Shown: in pieces, positions 52,334 to 61,294 of the stretch
How positions within the stretch are numbered: the first letter of the stretch is position 1
Layout of the letters: every line of letters begins with the position of its first letter
DNA from: an uncultured Muribaculaceae bacterium
GTDB taxonomy: Bacteria; Bacteroidota; Bacteroidia; Bacteroidales; Muribaculaceae
Length of the DNA: 64,000 bases
Direction of reading: 5' to 3'
Assembly: GCA_910587185.1 (NCBI GenBank)
Contig: CAJULY010000012.1
Location: forward strand, 1 to 64,000
Made by a program: the position numbers and the translations under genes
The notes under the pieces: model-generated
What the model was told of the DNA's origin: nothing
Database searches by the model: none
What the model saw: only the letters and a program-made list of their open reading frames with translations

Positions 52334-53116
52334 TCATTTGCGCAGATGAACGTAGGCGTTGACCGCTCCGACAAGCAGCGCGCCCCCTATGATATTGCCT
52401 ATAGTGGCCGGAACGAGATTGTCGGCGACAAACTGCCAGACGGTAACATCGGCGCCTTCCATCATGCCGAGGGGAATGAAAAACATATTGGCTATGCAGT
52501 GCTCATATCCGAGAGCCACAAACGCCATGACCGGCAGAAAACATCCGAGGGCCTTCTCCAGCAGGGTGTGGCCGGCAAGGGCGAGCCACACTGCAAGACA
52601 TACGCACCAGTTGGCGCCGATGCCCTTGACCAGACAGACCATCCATGGGAGCGAACACTTCGCTTCGGCGATCCCTATGATCGCCGAATGATACGGGTCA
52701 GCCTTGGTAAGCCCGGCATAATACACCAGAAGCCACGTAAACAGAAGGGCGCCGGCGAAATTGGCCATATAGACCATTGTCCAGTTGGAAGCTATTTTCT
52801 TCCATCCGTAATGGCCTTTCATGCAGGCCGGCACCAGCAGTGCGTTGTTTCCGGTGAAAAGTTCAGCTCCGAGCACAACAACGAGAATAAGGCCTATTGG
52901 AAAGACAAGACCGCTCATGAGTTTCTGCATCGCGGGGTTGCCCGAGGTTATCTCCGGAAAGCCGAACCCGACGATCAGCGACAGAACGCCGCCGAATGCG
53001 ATGAATGCGCCTGCCTGAATCGCCTGGACTGCGACCCGCCATGCAGGCATCGACGTTTTGTTTTTTCCGACGGCAAGAGTGAAGTCCGTGATCTCCTTGG
53101 GTGTTCTGATATCCAT
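52334..53116 (-). CDS. focA: Formate/nitrite transporter
   Basis: A 260-residue FNT channel with about six helices, formate or nitrite permease of the inner membrane. It has AGAFIAFGGVLSLIVGFGFP near helix 2, ELFTGNNALLVPACMKGHYG, the pore loop and LVKGIGANWCVCLAVWLALA, and EHCIANMFFIPLGMMEGAD. Whether formate or nitrite cannot be told; no pfl or nir gene is adjacent. About 130 bp after hpf and its own transcript. Confidence 0.9.
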   Translation of the reverse strand: MDIRTPKEITDFTLAVGKNKTSMPAWRVAVQAIQAGAFIAFGGVLSLIVGFGFPEITSGNPAMQKLMSGLVFPIGLILVVVLGAELFTGNNALLVPACMKGHYGWKKIASNWTMVYMANFAGALLFTWLLVYYAGLTKADPYHSAIIGIAEAKCSLPWMVCLVKGIGANWCVCLAVWLALAGHTLLEKALGCFLPVMAFVALGYEHCIANMFFIPLGMMEGADVTVWQFVADNLVPATIGNIIGGALLVGAVNAYVHLRK

Positions 53117-53165
53117 AAAATGAATGTTTTTTCGGTTTCAGTCACAAAATTACTCATTTTTCCCG

Positions 53166-53203
53166 CAAACAACAAGCCGGCGCCCCCTCTAAGGGACACC
53201 GGC
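53166..53203 (-). terminator. Terminator of xerC-hpf
   Basis: Minus-strand stem of GCCGGTGTCCC with GGGGGCGCCGGC (arms within 53176-53203, loop TTAGA, minor bulges) followed by TTGTTGTTTG. It lies after hpf and before the focA start. Confidence 0.6.
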
Positions 53204-53244
53204 AGGCAATATCATCGTTTATGTTGTTCTATGTGACGGACCGA

Positions 53245-53538
53245 TTATTTCTTGTCCTTGATTTTTTCGAGCTGTCGCTCAATCGCTTCCAGGCAGAGGT
53301 CTATTCCTTCCTCGAAAGTATCGGCGGTCTTGGTCGCCACCTGTTCTCCATCGTGAGGCACGATCACCTTTACACGGGTCTCTTTGTTCATGGCGGTTTC
53401 GGGTTTGACCACTCTCAGTACAACATCGATATAATCTATCGTAGGAAAGCGACGCATCAGCTTGTCGGCTTTTTTGTTAACGAACTGGGTGAGTTTCTCA
53501 CTAACATCGAAATGGATGCCTTGAATTCTTACTTCCAT
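53245..53538 (-). CDS. hpf: Ribosome hibernation-promoting factor (short type)
   Basis: A 97-residue HPF/RaiA-family protein binding the 30S decoding site in stationary phase. It begins MEVRIQGIHFDVSEKLTQFV and has NKKADKLMRRFPTIDYIDVV and KVIVPHDGEQVATKTADTFE. Short form without the dimerisation domain. It is 2 bp after the recombinase gene, an arrangement common in Bacteroidetes, where tuf and tRNAs often follow but do not here. Confidence 0.92.
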   Translation of the reverse strand: MEVRIQGIHFDVSEKLTQFVNKKADKLMRRFPTIDYIDVVLRVVKPETAMNKETRVKVIVPHDGEQVATKTADTFEEGIDLCLEAIERQLEKIKDKK

Positions 53539-53540
53539 GG

Positions 53541-54452
53541 TTATCCTCCTTTGTTTTGTGCACGTGGATGTGCGAGTTGATAATTTTGTTTTAATTCACG
53601 AAATGATATATGTGTATATACCTGTGTGGTCGAGAGTGACTGATGTCCGAGGAGCTGCTGCACCGAAGCGAGCCGCGCCCCGTTGTTAAGAAGATCCGTG
53701 GCGAATGAATGGCGCATCACGTGGGGACTCATCCTGGATGCGTGGACATTCTCCTCCATGGCCCGGTGAACTATGTTATAGACCAGTTTTCGGTAAAGCG
53801 GTTCGCCGGACGGCCTGACAAAGAACGATTCGCAGCGAGGCCCTGCTGTGGCCTCACGCACTCGCCGGTAATCGTCGATCAAATCAGAGAGCTCTGTCCC
53901 GAAAGGAACTATACGCTCTTTATTACGCTTTCCGAGCACTTTTAGTTCACCCTTGACCGTATCGACATCGGCATCTTTAAGGCCCGTCAGTTCCGAGCAG
54001 CGCAGCCCGGTGGAATAGAACATATCGAGAATCAGCGCGTTACGCAGATCTGTAAAATCACCGGACTCCGCTCTGCTCTCCATCGCGTCGATCATGGCCA
54101 TAGTCTCTTCCTGCCGGACATATACCGGCAGCTGACGCTTCTGACGGGGAATCACGAGCTCCGCCGCCGGATTGTCGCCCATTCCGTGGACACGCATCAT
54201 GTAACGGAAAAATGCCCGGAGCGCCTGAACCTTTCTGCGCACAGTCCTGGCCGATGCGCCTTCACGCGACAGACTGGCCAGCCAAAGACGCAGATCTGAC
54301 ACCGATGTACTCTCGGGACGCAACTCATACCGGCCCCCGGAGGTGGCATACTCCTCCCACTGGCGGAGATCGCGGCCGTATGCTTCGACTGTCAGGGCCG
54401 ACAATCCGAGTTCGTTGCTCATATATTTCAGAAACGCATCTATCATGGTCAT
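53541..54452 (-). CDS. xerC: Tyrosine recombinase, XerC-like
   Basis: A 303-residue recombinase, probably the chromosome-dimer resolvase subunit. The N-terminal SAM-like domain (about 1-90) ends before RQKRQLPVYVRQEET. Catalytic residues are Arg in FYSTGLRCSELTGL, Lys in LGKRNKERIVPFG, His-x-x-Arg in SPHVMRHSFATDLLN, His in QQLLGHQSLS and Tyr in TTQVYTHISF. Two in-frame ATGs (54452, 54446) are both possible. Upstream rpsU, often next to it, is absent. Confidence 0.85.
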   Translation of the reverse strand: MTMIDAFLKYMSNELGLSALTVEAYGRDLRQWEEYATSGGRYELRPESTSVSDLRLWLASLSREGASARTVRRKVQALRAFFRYMMRVHGMGDNPAAELVIPRQKRQLPVYVRQEETMAMIDAMESRAESGDFTDLRNALILDMFYSTGLRCSELTGLKDADVDTVKGELKVLGKRNKERIVPFGTELSDLIDDYRRVREATAGPRCESFFVRPSGEPLYRKLVYNIVHRAMEENVHASRMSPHVMRHSFATDLLNNGARLASVQQLLGHQSLSTTQVYTHISFRELKQNYQLAHPRAQNKGG

Positions 54453-54705
54453 GTGTGCGCCGGGCCTTTTATGGCATCCCGAATGTTCGCAGCCGCAAGT
54501 TAAGACCTTTTCCCGACAATTCCAAATTCCGCCCGTTCTTTTTCATCTGTTTTACAACAGCTGTTCCGACATCTGACCGCAGACAGAGAATAAAATTCCG
54601 TATAAAAAATTGCAAAGATATGGATTAACATACTCTTTATTGAAATTATTTGATTAAATTTGAGGATTAAAACCAACAAAGTACATCCGTATAATCAAAA
54701 TCTAC
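54453..54705. other. Divergent spacer xerC/fucI
   Basis: A 253-bp divergent region with no gene. A TAAATTTG box at about 54652-54659 (plus) precedes fucI, and TATCTTTG at about 54614-54621 (minus) faces xerC; neither has a convincing TTTG partner. A fucose regulator gene that sits here in B. thetaiotaomicron is missing. Confidence 0.4.
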
Positions 54706-56481
54706 ATGAAAACTTATCCTAAGATTGGAATTCGCCCCACCATTGACGGTCGTCAGGGTGGAGTTCGTGAAAGCCTCGAAGGCAAGACAATGGCACTCGC
54801 GCAGGCAGTGGCCGATCTCATCACCAAAAATCTCCGCTATCCTGACGGCACTCCCGTTCAGTGTGTCATCGCCGACAGCACCATAGGCCGTGTGGCCGAA
54901 ACAGCCGCATGTGCCGAAAAATTCGAAAGAGAAGGCGTTGGAGCTACTATTACCGTCACCTCATGCTGGTGCTACGGCGCGGAAACCATGGACATGAACC
55001 CCTACTGGCCCAAGGCTGTCTGGGGCTTCAACGGAACGGAGCGACCCGGAGCCGTCTATCTGGCCGCCGTGCTCGCCGCACATGCCCAGAAAGGACTGCC
55101 CGCATTCGGAATCTACGGTCATGACGTGCAGGATCTGGACGACAATACCATTCCCGCCGACGTTGCCGAAAAGCTCCTCCGCTTCGCCCGCGCCGCTGTC
55201 GCCGTCGCTTGCATGCGTGGCCAGAGCTACCTCTCAATCGGCTCAATGTGCATGGGTATAGCCGGCTCGATCGTCGATCCGAATTTCTTCCAGGAATATC
55301 TCGGAATGCGCAACGAAAGCATCGACGAGACCGAAATCCTGCGCCGCATGGATGAGGGCATCTATGACCACGAAGAATTCAAGAAGGCCATGGAATGGAC
55401 CGAAAAATATTGCAAGATCAACGAAGGCGATGACTTCAAGAACCGTCCCGAAAAGCGCAAGACACGCGAGGAAAAAGACGCCGACTGGGAATTTATCGTG
55501 AAGATGACCCTCATTGTCCGCGACCTCATGAAGGGCAATCCCAAACTCAAGGAAATGGGATTCAAGGAAGAATCTCTGGGCCACCACGCCATTGCCGCCG
55601 GATTCCAGGGACAGCGCCAGTGGACCGACTGGAAGCCAAACGGCGACTACACCGAAGCCCTCATGAACACTTCCTTTGACTGGAACGGCATTCGCGAAGC
55701 TTTCGTGCTTGCCACCGAAAACGACGCATGCAACGGCATCGCGATGCTCTTCGGCCATCTTCTGACAGGCATGGGCCAGATGTTCTCCGATGTCCGCACA
55801 TACTGGAGTCCCGAAGCAGTGAAACGTGTCACCGGCAAAGAGCTCACCGGACGCGCTTCCGGAGGTATCATCCACCTCATCAATTCCGGTGCCACAACTC
55901 TTGACGCCACCGGCGCAAGCGTCAACGCACAGGGCGAACCCTGCATGAAACCCTCATGGGAAATGACCGAGACCGACGTGGAGAACTGCCTGAAGGCAAC
56001 CACATGGTATCCCGCAGACCGCGACTATTTCCGCGGCGGCGGCTTCTCGTCAAACTTCCTGACCAAGGGCGGAATGCCTGTCACCATGATGCGCCTCAAC
56101 CTCGTCAAAGGCCTCGGACCGGTTCTCCAGCTCGCCGAAGGCTGGACCGTTGACATCGACCCGGAAATCAACGCCATTCTCGACAAACGCACCGACCCGA
56201 CATGGCCTACCACATGGTTCGTGCCCCGTCTCTGCGACAAACCCGCATTCAAGGATGTCTATTCAGTCATGAACAACTGGGGTGCAAACCACGGCGCAAT
56301 CTCCTACGGACACATCGGCCGCGACCTCATCACTCTCGCTTCAATCCTCCGTATCCCCGTCTGCATGCACAACATACCTGACGACGACATATTCCGTCCC
56401 TCGGCTTGGAACGCTTTCGGCATGGAAAAAGAAGGCTCCGACTTCCGCGCATGCAAGAACTACGGTCCTATCTACAAATAA
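54706..56481 (+). CDS. fucI: L-fucose isomerase
   Basis: A 591-residue Mn-dependent ketol isomerase, L-fucose to L-fuculose. It begins MKTYPKIGIRPTIDGRQGGV and shows GIYGHDVQDLDDNTIPADVA, SYLSIGSMCMGIAGSIVDPN, GFQGQRQWTDWKPNG and AISYGHIGRDLITLASILRI. Length matches E. coli FucI (591). First gene of the fucose operon, 17 bp before fucA. Confidence 0.97.
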   Translation: MKTYPKIGIRPTIDGRQGGVRESLEGKTMALAQAVADLITKNLRYPDGTPVQCVIADSTIGRVAETAACAEKFEREGVGATITVTSCWCYGAETMDMNPYWPKAVWGFNGTERPGAVYLAAVLAAHAQKGLPAFGIYGHDVQDLDDNTIPADVAEKLLRFARAAVAVACMRGQSYLSIGSMCMGIAGSIVDPNFFQEYLGMRNESIDETEILRRMDEGIYDHEEFKKAMEWTEKYCKINEGDDFKNRPEKRKTREEKDADWEFIVKMTLIVRDLMKGNPKLKEMGFKEESLGHHAIAAGFQGQRQWTDWKPNGDYTEALMNTSFDWNGIREAFVLATENDACNGIAMLFGHLLTGMGQMFSDVRTYWSPEAVKRVTGKELTGRASGGIIHLINSGATTLDATGASVNAQGEPCMKPSWEMTETDVENCLKATTWYPADRDYFRGGGFSSNFLTKGGMPVTMMRLNLVKGLGPVLQLAEGWTVDIDPEINAILDKRTDPTWPTTWFVPRLCDKPAFKDVYSVMNNWGANHGAISYGHIGRDLITLASILRIPVCMHNIPDDDIFRPSAWNAFGMEKEGSDFRACKNYGPIYK

Positions 56482-56498
56482 TCTAACCTCTGAATAAA

Positions 56499-57140
56499 AT
56501 GAACGAAATCACTCAAGAACAGATAGAGGAATTTGTCAGACAGGCACGTCGAGTCGGCGACCACGGTCTGACAATCTGCTCGAGCGGCAATCTTTCATGG
56601 CGCATCGGCGACAAGGTGCTTCTCTCAGGCACCGGCTCATGGGTGCCAGAACTCACCCCCGACCGCGTGGCTGTCGTAAGCCTCGCCGACGGGACATCGC
56701 TCAACGGCGTACGACCCACCATGGAATCGACATTCCATCTGGGAGTTCTTCGCGAGCGTCCTGAAATCAACGTCGTTCTCCATTTCCAGAGCCCCTACGC
56801 CACCTGTCTGGCTTGCCGCAAGGATCTGCCCGAGACGCTCAACTTCACCGCAGAAGTCCCCCTCCATGTGGGAGACACCATTCCGGCCATCCCCTTCCTG
56901 CGTCCCGGCTCCAAGGAGCTGGCCGAGGCTGTGGTGGCCGCGATGAAAGACCACAACTCCATCCTTCTGAAGAAGCACGGACAGGTAACCTGCGGAAAGG
57001 ACTTCAACCAGGCTCTCGAGCGCGCCATGTTCTTCGAAATGGCAGCCCACATCGCCGTTGTCAACGGAAGCAACATCGATCCGCTGACCCCGGCCGAGAT
57101 TGACTCTCTGGAAGAATATTTCCTCGGCAAAAAACATTAA
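56499..57140 (+). CDS. fucA: L-fuculose-1-phosphate aldolase
   Basis: A 213-residue class II aldolase cleaving fuculose-1-phosphate to lactaldehyde and DHAP. It has LTICSSGNLSWRIGDKVLLS, ESTFHLGVLRERPEINVVLHFQSPYAT-type metal histidines near residues 90-95, and HNSILLKKHGQVTCGKDFNQ. Zinc His are seen in VVLHFQSP and KHGQVT. Lies 3 bp before fucK. Confidence 0.92.
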   Translation: MNEITQEQIEEFVRQARRVGDHGLTICSSGNLSWRIGDKVLLSGTGSWVPELTPDRVAVVSLADGTSLNGVRPTMESTFHLGVLRERPEINVVLHFQSPYATCLACRKDLPETLNFTAEVPLHVGDTIPAIPFLRPGSKELAEAVVAAMKDHNSILLKKHGQVTCGKDFNQALERAMFFEMAAHIAVVNGSNIDPLTPAEIDSLEEYFLGKKH

Positions 57141-57143
57141 GGC

Positions 57144-58517
57144 ATGAAGACCGCAACTTTTCTCGCGGTTGACTTCGGAGCCGGGAGTGGCCGCGTGATC
57201 GCGGGCACTCTCAGCCCCGAGGGTCAGCTGACATTCAAGGAGATCCACCGTTTTTCCAATTCTCCGGAAAAGCGCGGCGGACTCATGCGGTGGGATTTCG
57301 CCCGTCTGCATTCCGAGATGCGCGCCGGTCTGAAGAAAGCCGCCCGGGAGTGTGACGGCATAGTCGGAATAGGAGTCGATACGTGGGGCGTTGACTTCGG
57401 GCTTATCGGGCCTGAGGGTCAGCTCGTGGAGGACCCAATCTGCTATCGCGAGACGGTCTGGGAACCGATGATCTCAAAGCTCGAGACACTCGTGAGCCCC
57501 GAAAGCCTGTATGCCAGGTGCGGACTCCAGCCCATGGCCATAAACTCCATCTACCGCCTTATGTGGATGGCCGGAGAAGGCGTGGATTTCTCTGACAAAA
57601 AAATTCTTTTCATGCCCGATCTCTTCAACTACTTCCTGACCGGAGTGGCCGTCAACGAATACACCATGGCCTCCACCTCAGGCCTTCTCGTGGCCGAAGA
57701 ACGCAACTGGAACCATCCGCTCATGCGTAAGGCCGGAGTTCCTTTCGCCTCCCTGTGCCCCGTGGTGAAACCGGGCCACAATCTGGGCCCCGTGACCTCC
57801 GAAGTGGCCCGTGACCTCGGATTGCCCGAAACGGCAAGCGTGATCGCCGTTGGCGCCCACGACACGGCCAGCGCAGCTGCTGTCGTTCGTTTCGACGGCG
57901 ACACCGCCTTCCTCAGCTCCGGCACATGGTCGCTTCTCGGAATCTCGCTCGACGAGCCCGTGACCACCGAAACGGCCCGTCTGTCAGGATATGCCAACGA
58001 AGGAGGAACCGAAGGAATCCTCTTCCTGCAGAACATAACCGGAATGTGGATTCTCCAGCAGCTCATGGGCCGCTGGAAAGAGCAGGGCAAGACCTACGAT
58101 TTCCCCACTCTCATCCACATGGCTGAAGAAGCTTCCATCGACACCGTGTTCGACGTGGATTGCCCCGAATTCGCGGCCGCCGGCGATATGGACACAGTCA
58201 TCAGAGAGCATTGCCGCGCCCGCGGGCTCACTGTGCCGCAGACCGACGGCGAAACCGTCAGAGTCCTCCTCCAGTCGCTCGCCGCGCGCTATGCCCGCGC
58301 GCTCCGCGACCTCGAGAGCGTTACCGGCAAAGCAATGAAGAAGCTCCAGATCATTGGAGGCGGCTCACGCAATGCGCTTCTCAACCGTCTGACCGAGGAA
58401 GCCACCGGGCTTGAAGTGGTGGCAGGGCCTGCCGAAGCGACCGCCATAGGCAATATCCTGACCCAGATCAAAGCCCTGGGTTATCCCGCTCCAAAGGAGA
58501 TAATCGAAAATTTCTAA
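57144..58517 (+). CDS. fucK: L-fuculokinase/rhamnulokinase-family sugar kinase
   Basis: A 457-residue FGGY kinase resembling rhamnulokinase, phosphorylating fuculose. It begins MKTATFLAVDFGAGSGRVIA and has GIGVDTWGVDFGLIGPEGQL, AVGAHDTASAAAVVRFDGDT, AFLSSGTWSLLGI and QIIGGGSRNALLNRLTEEAT. Operon position between fucA and fucP supports fuculokinase use over rhamnulose. Confidence 0.92.
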   Translation: MKTATFLAVDFGAGSGRVIAGTLSPEGQLTFKEIHRFSNSPEKRGGLMRWDFARLHSEMRAGLKKAARECDGIVGIGVDTWGVDFGLIGPEGQLVEDPICYRETVWEPMISKLETLVSPESLYARCGLQPMAINSIYRLMWMAGEGVDFSDKKILFMPDLFNYFLTGVAVNEYTMASTSGLLVAEERNWNHPLMRKAGVPFASLCPVVKPGHNLGPVTSEVARDLGLPETASVIAVGAHDTASAAAVVRFDGDTAFLSSGTWSLLGISLDEPVTTETARLSGYANEGGTEGILFLQNITGMWILQQLMGRWKEQGKTYDFPTLIHMAEEASIDTVFDVDCPEFAAAGDMDTVIREHCRARGLTVPQTDGETVRVLLQSLAARYARALRDLESVTGKAMKKLQIIGGGSRNALLNRLTEEATGLEVVAGPAEATAIGNILTQIKALGYPAPKEIIENF

Positions 58518-58533
58518 AACGACATTCTAACTC

Positions 58534-58580
58534 TCCGGAACCGGCTGGGGCCGCGACCGGCTCCCCGCCGCGTTTCCGGA
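58534..58580 (+). other. Stem-loop between fucK and fucP
   Basis: TCCGGAA (58534-58540) pairs with TTCCGGA (58574-58580) around a GC-rich interior that can pair GGGG with CCCC. It sits in the 90-bp gap between kinase and permease with no T tract, so it may be an mRNA processing or stability element that sets permease level. Confidence 0.45.
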
Positions 58581-58607
58581 ACAATCATTATCATTGAATT
58601 TGACGCC

Positions 58608-59903
58608 ATGAATAAATTACGGGCACCGCTCATAGACAAGCGCTACAAAGTCACCTTTGTGCTCATCACCATCCTCTTCGCGCTCTGGGGCTTCGCCAAC
58701 GACATCACCAATCCCATGGTTGCCGCTTTTCAGACTGTTATGGAAATTTCGGCGACCAAAGCATCTATGGTGCAGTTTGCTTTCTACGGAGGATATGCCA
58801 CAATGGCCATTCCCGCCGCTCTGTTCATTCGCCGCTACAGTTTCAAGAAAGGAATCATACTCGGTCTGGCGCTTTACGCGCTCGGAGCGTTTCTCTTCAT
58901 TCCGGCCGCACAGTGGCAGATGTTCTCATTTTTCTGCATTTCCCTCTATATTCTGACATTCGGCCTCGCCTTTCTCGAGACTACCGCCAATCCGTTCATT
59001 CTCTCTCTCGGCGACCGCGAGACAGCCACACGCCGACTGAACTTCTCCCAGTCGTTCAATCCTATGGGTTCGCTGATGGGCATGTTCGTGGCCTCGCAGA
59101 TCGTTCTGCCCAACCTGATCTCCGACAGGCGCGACGCTGCAGGTCAGATTATTTTCGGCACCCTCTCCGAAGCGGAGAAAGCCCAGATCCGTCTTCATGA
59201 CCTTGCCGTCATACGCGACCCCTACGTGGCCATCGGCCTCATAGTGCTGGTGATGCTTGTCATCATCGCTCTCACCAAGATGCCCAACGTTGACCATAGC
59301 GGGCCTAAGGTCAGATCGAGCGAGACACTCCGCCGCCTATGGGCCAACAAACGCTACCGCTTCGGGGTGGTCAGCCAGGTTTTCTATGTGGCCGCTCAGA
59401 TCATGGTCTGGACTTTCATAATCCAGTATGCCGACAACCTCGGCATCTCCAAGGCCACGGCCCAGAACTATAACATCTGCGCCATGTGCATGTTCCTCGG
59501 CTTCCGCTTCCTCGGCACCTATTCCATGAAATGGATTCCCGCCCCGCGTCTGCTTGCCGTCTTCGGCATCCTGGCGTCGCTCTGCATCATCGGCGCCATT
59601 TCCATAGTAGGTTTCGGAGGGCTCGTCTGTCTCGTCGCAACCAGCGCCTTCATGTCCATCATGTTCCCGAGCATCTACGGCATAGCCCTCGAAAACGTGG
59701 AGGAACGCGACGCCTCGCTCGGAGCTGCATTCCTCGTCATGGCAATCGTGGGCGGTGCGCTCATGCCTCCTCTCCAGGGCATGATCATCGACATGAAGAC
59801 CATAGCAGCCATGCCGGCCGTCAACGTCTCGTTCGTGCTTCCCCTCGTCTGCTTCATCGTGGTCAGCATCTTCGGCTTCTACACTTCGGCCCGTCGCAGC
59901 TGA
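58608..59903 (+). CDS. fucP: L-fucose:H+ symporter
   Basis: A 431-residue MFS permease of the FucP family with 12 helices. It begins MNKLRAPLIDKRYKVTFVLI and has FALWGFANDITNPMVAAFQT with the fucose-binding Asn/Asp region, GGYATMAIPAALFIRRYSFK and ETTANPFILSLGDRETATRR. Last gene of the fuc operon, followed by a perfect terminator. Confidence 0.95.
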   Translation: MNKLRAPLIDKRYKVTFVLITILFALWGFANDITNPMVAAFQTVMEISATKASMVQFAFYGGYATMAIPAALFIRRYSFKKGIILGLALYALGAFLFIPAAQWQMFSFFCISLYILTFGLAFLETTANPFILSLGDRETATRRLNFSQSFNPMGSLMGMFVASQIVLPNLISDRRDAAGQIIFGTLSEAEKAQIRLHDLAVIRDPYVAIGLIVLVMLVIIALTKMPNVDHSGPKVRSSETLRRLWANKRYRFGVVSQVFYVAAQIMVWTFIIQYADNLGISKATAQNYNICAMCMFLGFRFLGTYSMKWIPAPRLLAVFGILASLCIIGAISIVGFGGLVCLVATSAFMSIMFPSIYGIALENVEERDASLGAAFLVMAIVGGALMPPLQGMIIDMKTIAAMPAVNVSFVLPLVCFIVVSIFGFYTSARRS

Positions 59904-59932
59904 TCCGCTCTTCGTCAACGAAACATACCCTC

Positions 59933-59966
59933 ATCCCGGAAGGCCACTCACTTCCGGGATTTTTTG
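59933..59966 (+). terminator. Terminator of the fuc operon
   Basis: ATCCCGGAAG (59933-59942) with CTTCCGGGAT (59951-59960), a perfect 10-bp stem, 8-nt loop, then TTTTT. Confidence 0.92.
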
Positions 59967-59972
59967 TGTGGC

Positions 59973-61106
59973 TCATCTTAGCCAGTCGATGTAGTTTTCC
60001 GGAGTGATGACAGCCGTTTCTCCCACGGGATAAGCCTCAATAAATGCCCTCGGGAACCTGACATTGCTTTTCTTTGGATTCCATTTCATTTCAAATAAAA
60101 GCATTTCCCCGTCTCTTTCTTCTATGAAATCAACCTCCTGCTGCGCGGTCGATCTCCAGAAATAATAGTTCTGATGAGCTCCGCGATAAGCATTGTATTT
60201 CATGCGCTCCATTATGAAAAAATTCTCCCATAAAGACCCTATGTCGATCCTGACTTCCACGGGTGAGAAATTATGCAGTATCGCATTTCTGATTCCGGTA
60301 TCATAAAAATAGATTTTTTTCCCTTTTTTCAGCTCATTACGGAGATTTCGGCTTAACCCGTTGAGAATCTTCACTACATAGGACTTTTCGAGAAGATCGA
60401 CGTACTTTTCAACCGTTTTAGGGTCTGACCCGACGGTTTGTGCCAGCTCATTATATGACACCTCACTTCCTACCTGAAGAGCAAGCGCGATCAGCAGTTT
60501 TTCAAGTAAAACCGGGCGCCTTATCCCCTCAAGATCGAGAATATCCTTATACAGATAACTCCCTGCAATCCCCGACAAAAGCTCAAGCGCATCTCCGGGG
60601 TGCGTCACTATCTCGGGATAACTTCCGTATATAAGACGTCGTTCAAGCATGTCGCGCGTATTGACAAGACCATCCGAGACCAAAAGTTCATCAGTTGAAA
60701 TCGGAAACAGTTCATATTCGAACTTCCTCCCGGTCAAGGGCTCGTTTATGTTCGAACGTAAATGAAGCGATGAACTCCCGGTAACCAGAAATTGTCTGTC
60801 AGGATATTGTTCTACAAGGCGTTTTATAGTAAGTCCGATATTTTCGACTCTTTGGGCCTCGTCGATCATTATGATTCTGTTATCTCCTGTGAGAAGTGGG
60901 ATCTCATTTTCCGGAATATCTTTGAGCAGGCGTCGGATTTCGGGAGAGTCACAACTGAATTCAGCATATTTCATTCCTGATTCCGAGCAGACTTTCCTGA
61001 ACAGGGTTGTCTTCCCGACCTGTCTTGCACCGACCAGTATGATTGCTTTCCCTCGGAACATTCGTTCTCTCAGCTTAGGCAGTAACGCTCTATTTATCGT
61101 CTCCAT
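59973..61106 (-). CDS. DUF4143 / AAA-14 type ATPase
   Basis: A 377-residue archaeal-type AAA protein. Residues about 15-150 have Walker A GARQVGKTTLFR, Walker B RIIMIDEAQRVENIGL, and sensor LVTGSSSLHLRSNIN. Residues about 200-340 form the DUF4143 winged-helix/nuclease-like domain (SYNELAQTVGSDPKTVEKYV, LWENFFIMERMKY and VDFIEERDGEMLLFEMKWNP with PD-(D/E)xK-like acids). Multicopy and mobile in Bacteroidetes; biological role unclear. Promoter upstream is overlapped by tandem palindromes. Confidence 0.88.
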   Translation of the reverse strand: METINRALLPKLRERMFRGKAIILVGARQVGKTTLFRKVCSESGMKYAEFSCDSPEIRRLLKDIPENEIPLLTGDNRIIMIDEAQRVENIGLTIKRLVEQYPDRQFLVTGSSSLHLRSNINEPLTGRKFEYELFPISTDELLVSDGLVNTRDMLERRLIYGSYPEIVTHPGDALELLSGIAGSYLYKDILDLEGIRRPVLLEKLLIALALQVGSEVSYNELAQTVGSDPKTVEKYVDLLEKSYVVKILNGLSRNLRNELKKGKKIYFYDTGIRNAILHNFSPVEVRIDIGSLWENFFIMERMKYNAYRGAHQNYYFWRSTAQQEVDFIEERDGEMLLFEMKWNPKKSNVRFPRAFIEAYPVGETAVITPENYIDWLR

Positions 61107-61122
61107 ATCTTATTATTTTTTG

Positions 61123-61154
61123 CAAAAATAATTCAAAACGGTTCCTAATCCAAA
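61123..61154 (-). promoter_or_regulatory. Promoter of the DUF4143 ATPase, with -33 box inside a palindrome
   Basis: On the minus strand TTTG (61151-61154), a 20-nt spacer and TATTTTTG (61123-61130), a good Bacteroidetes promoter with a leader of about 10 nt. The TTTG is contained in the first 32-bp palindrome, so a protein bound to the array would cover the promoter. Confidence 0.65.
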
Positions 61155-61243
61155 AATTTATATGTTTTTTTGGATTATGATCCAAAAATTTATATGTTTT
61201 TTTGGATTATGATCCAAAAAATCTATTGTTTTTTTGGATTAGG
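61148..61243. repeat. Three tandem 32-bp palindromic repeats (operator-like)
   Basis: Units at 61148-61179 and 61180-61211 are identical; 61212-61243 diverges in the middle. Each begins ATCCAAAAA and ends TTTTTTTGGAT plus 4-5 bases, so each is an inverted repeat around an AT-rich centre with the variable part in the loop. The copies are contiguous without spacers, excluding CRISPR. The nearest edge overlaps the -33 of the ATPase promoter. Confidence 0.85.
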
Positions 61244-61294
61244 CTTTTTTAAAAGCGAAATCAATTCAGCCCATTTCGGGGCGGACCCATCCTT

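Noticed and set aside
53541..54452. Integrase of a mobile island
   Set aside because: Next to hpf with a standard 303-residue XerC architecture, no attachment-site repeats and no cargo; a housekeeping resolvase is more likely.
61148..61243. Possible CRISPR array
   Set aside because: The 32-bp units are contiguous with no spacers and each is a palindrome; no cas gene is near.
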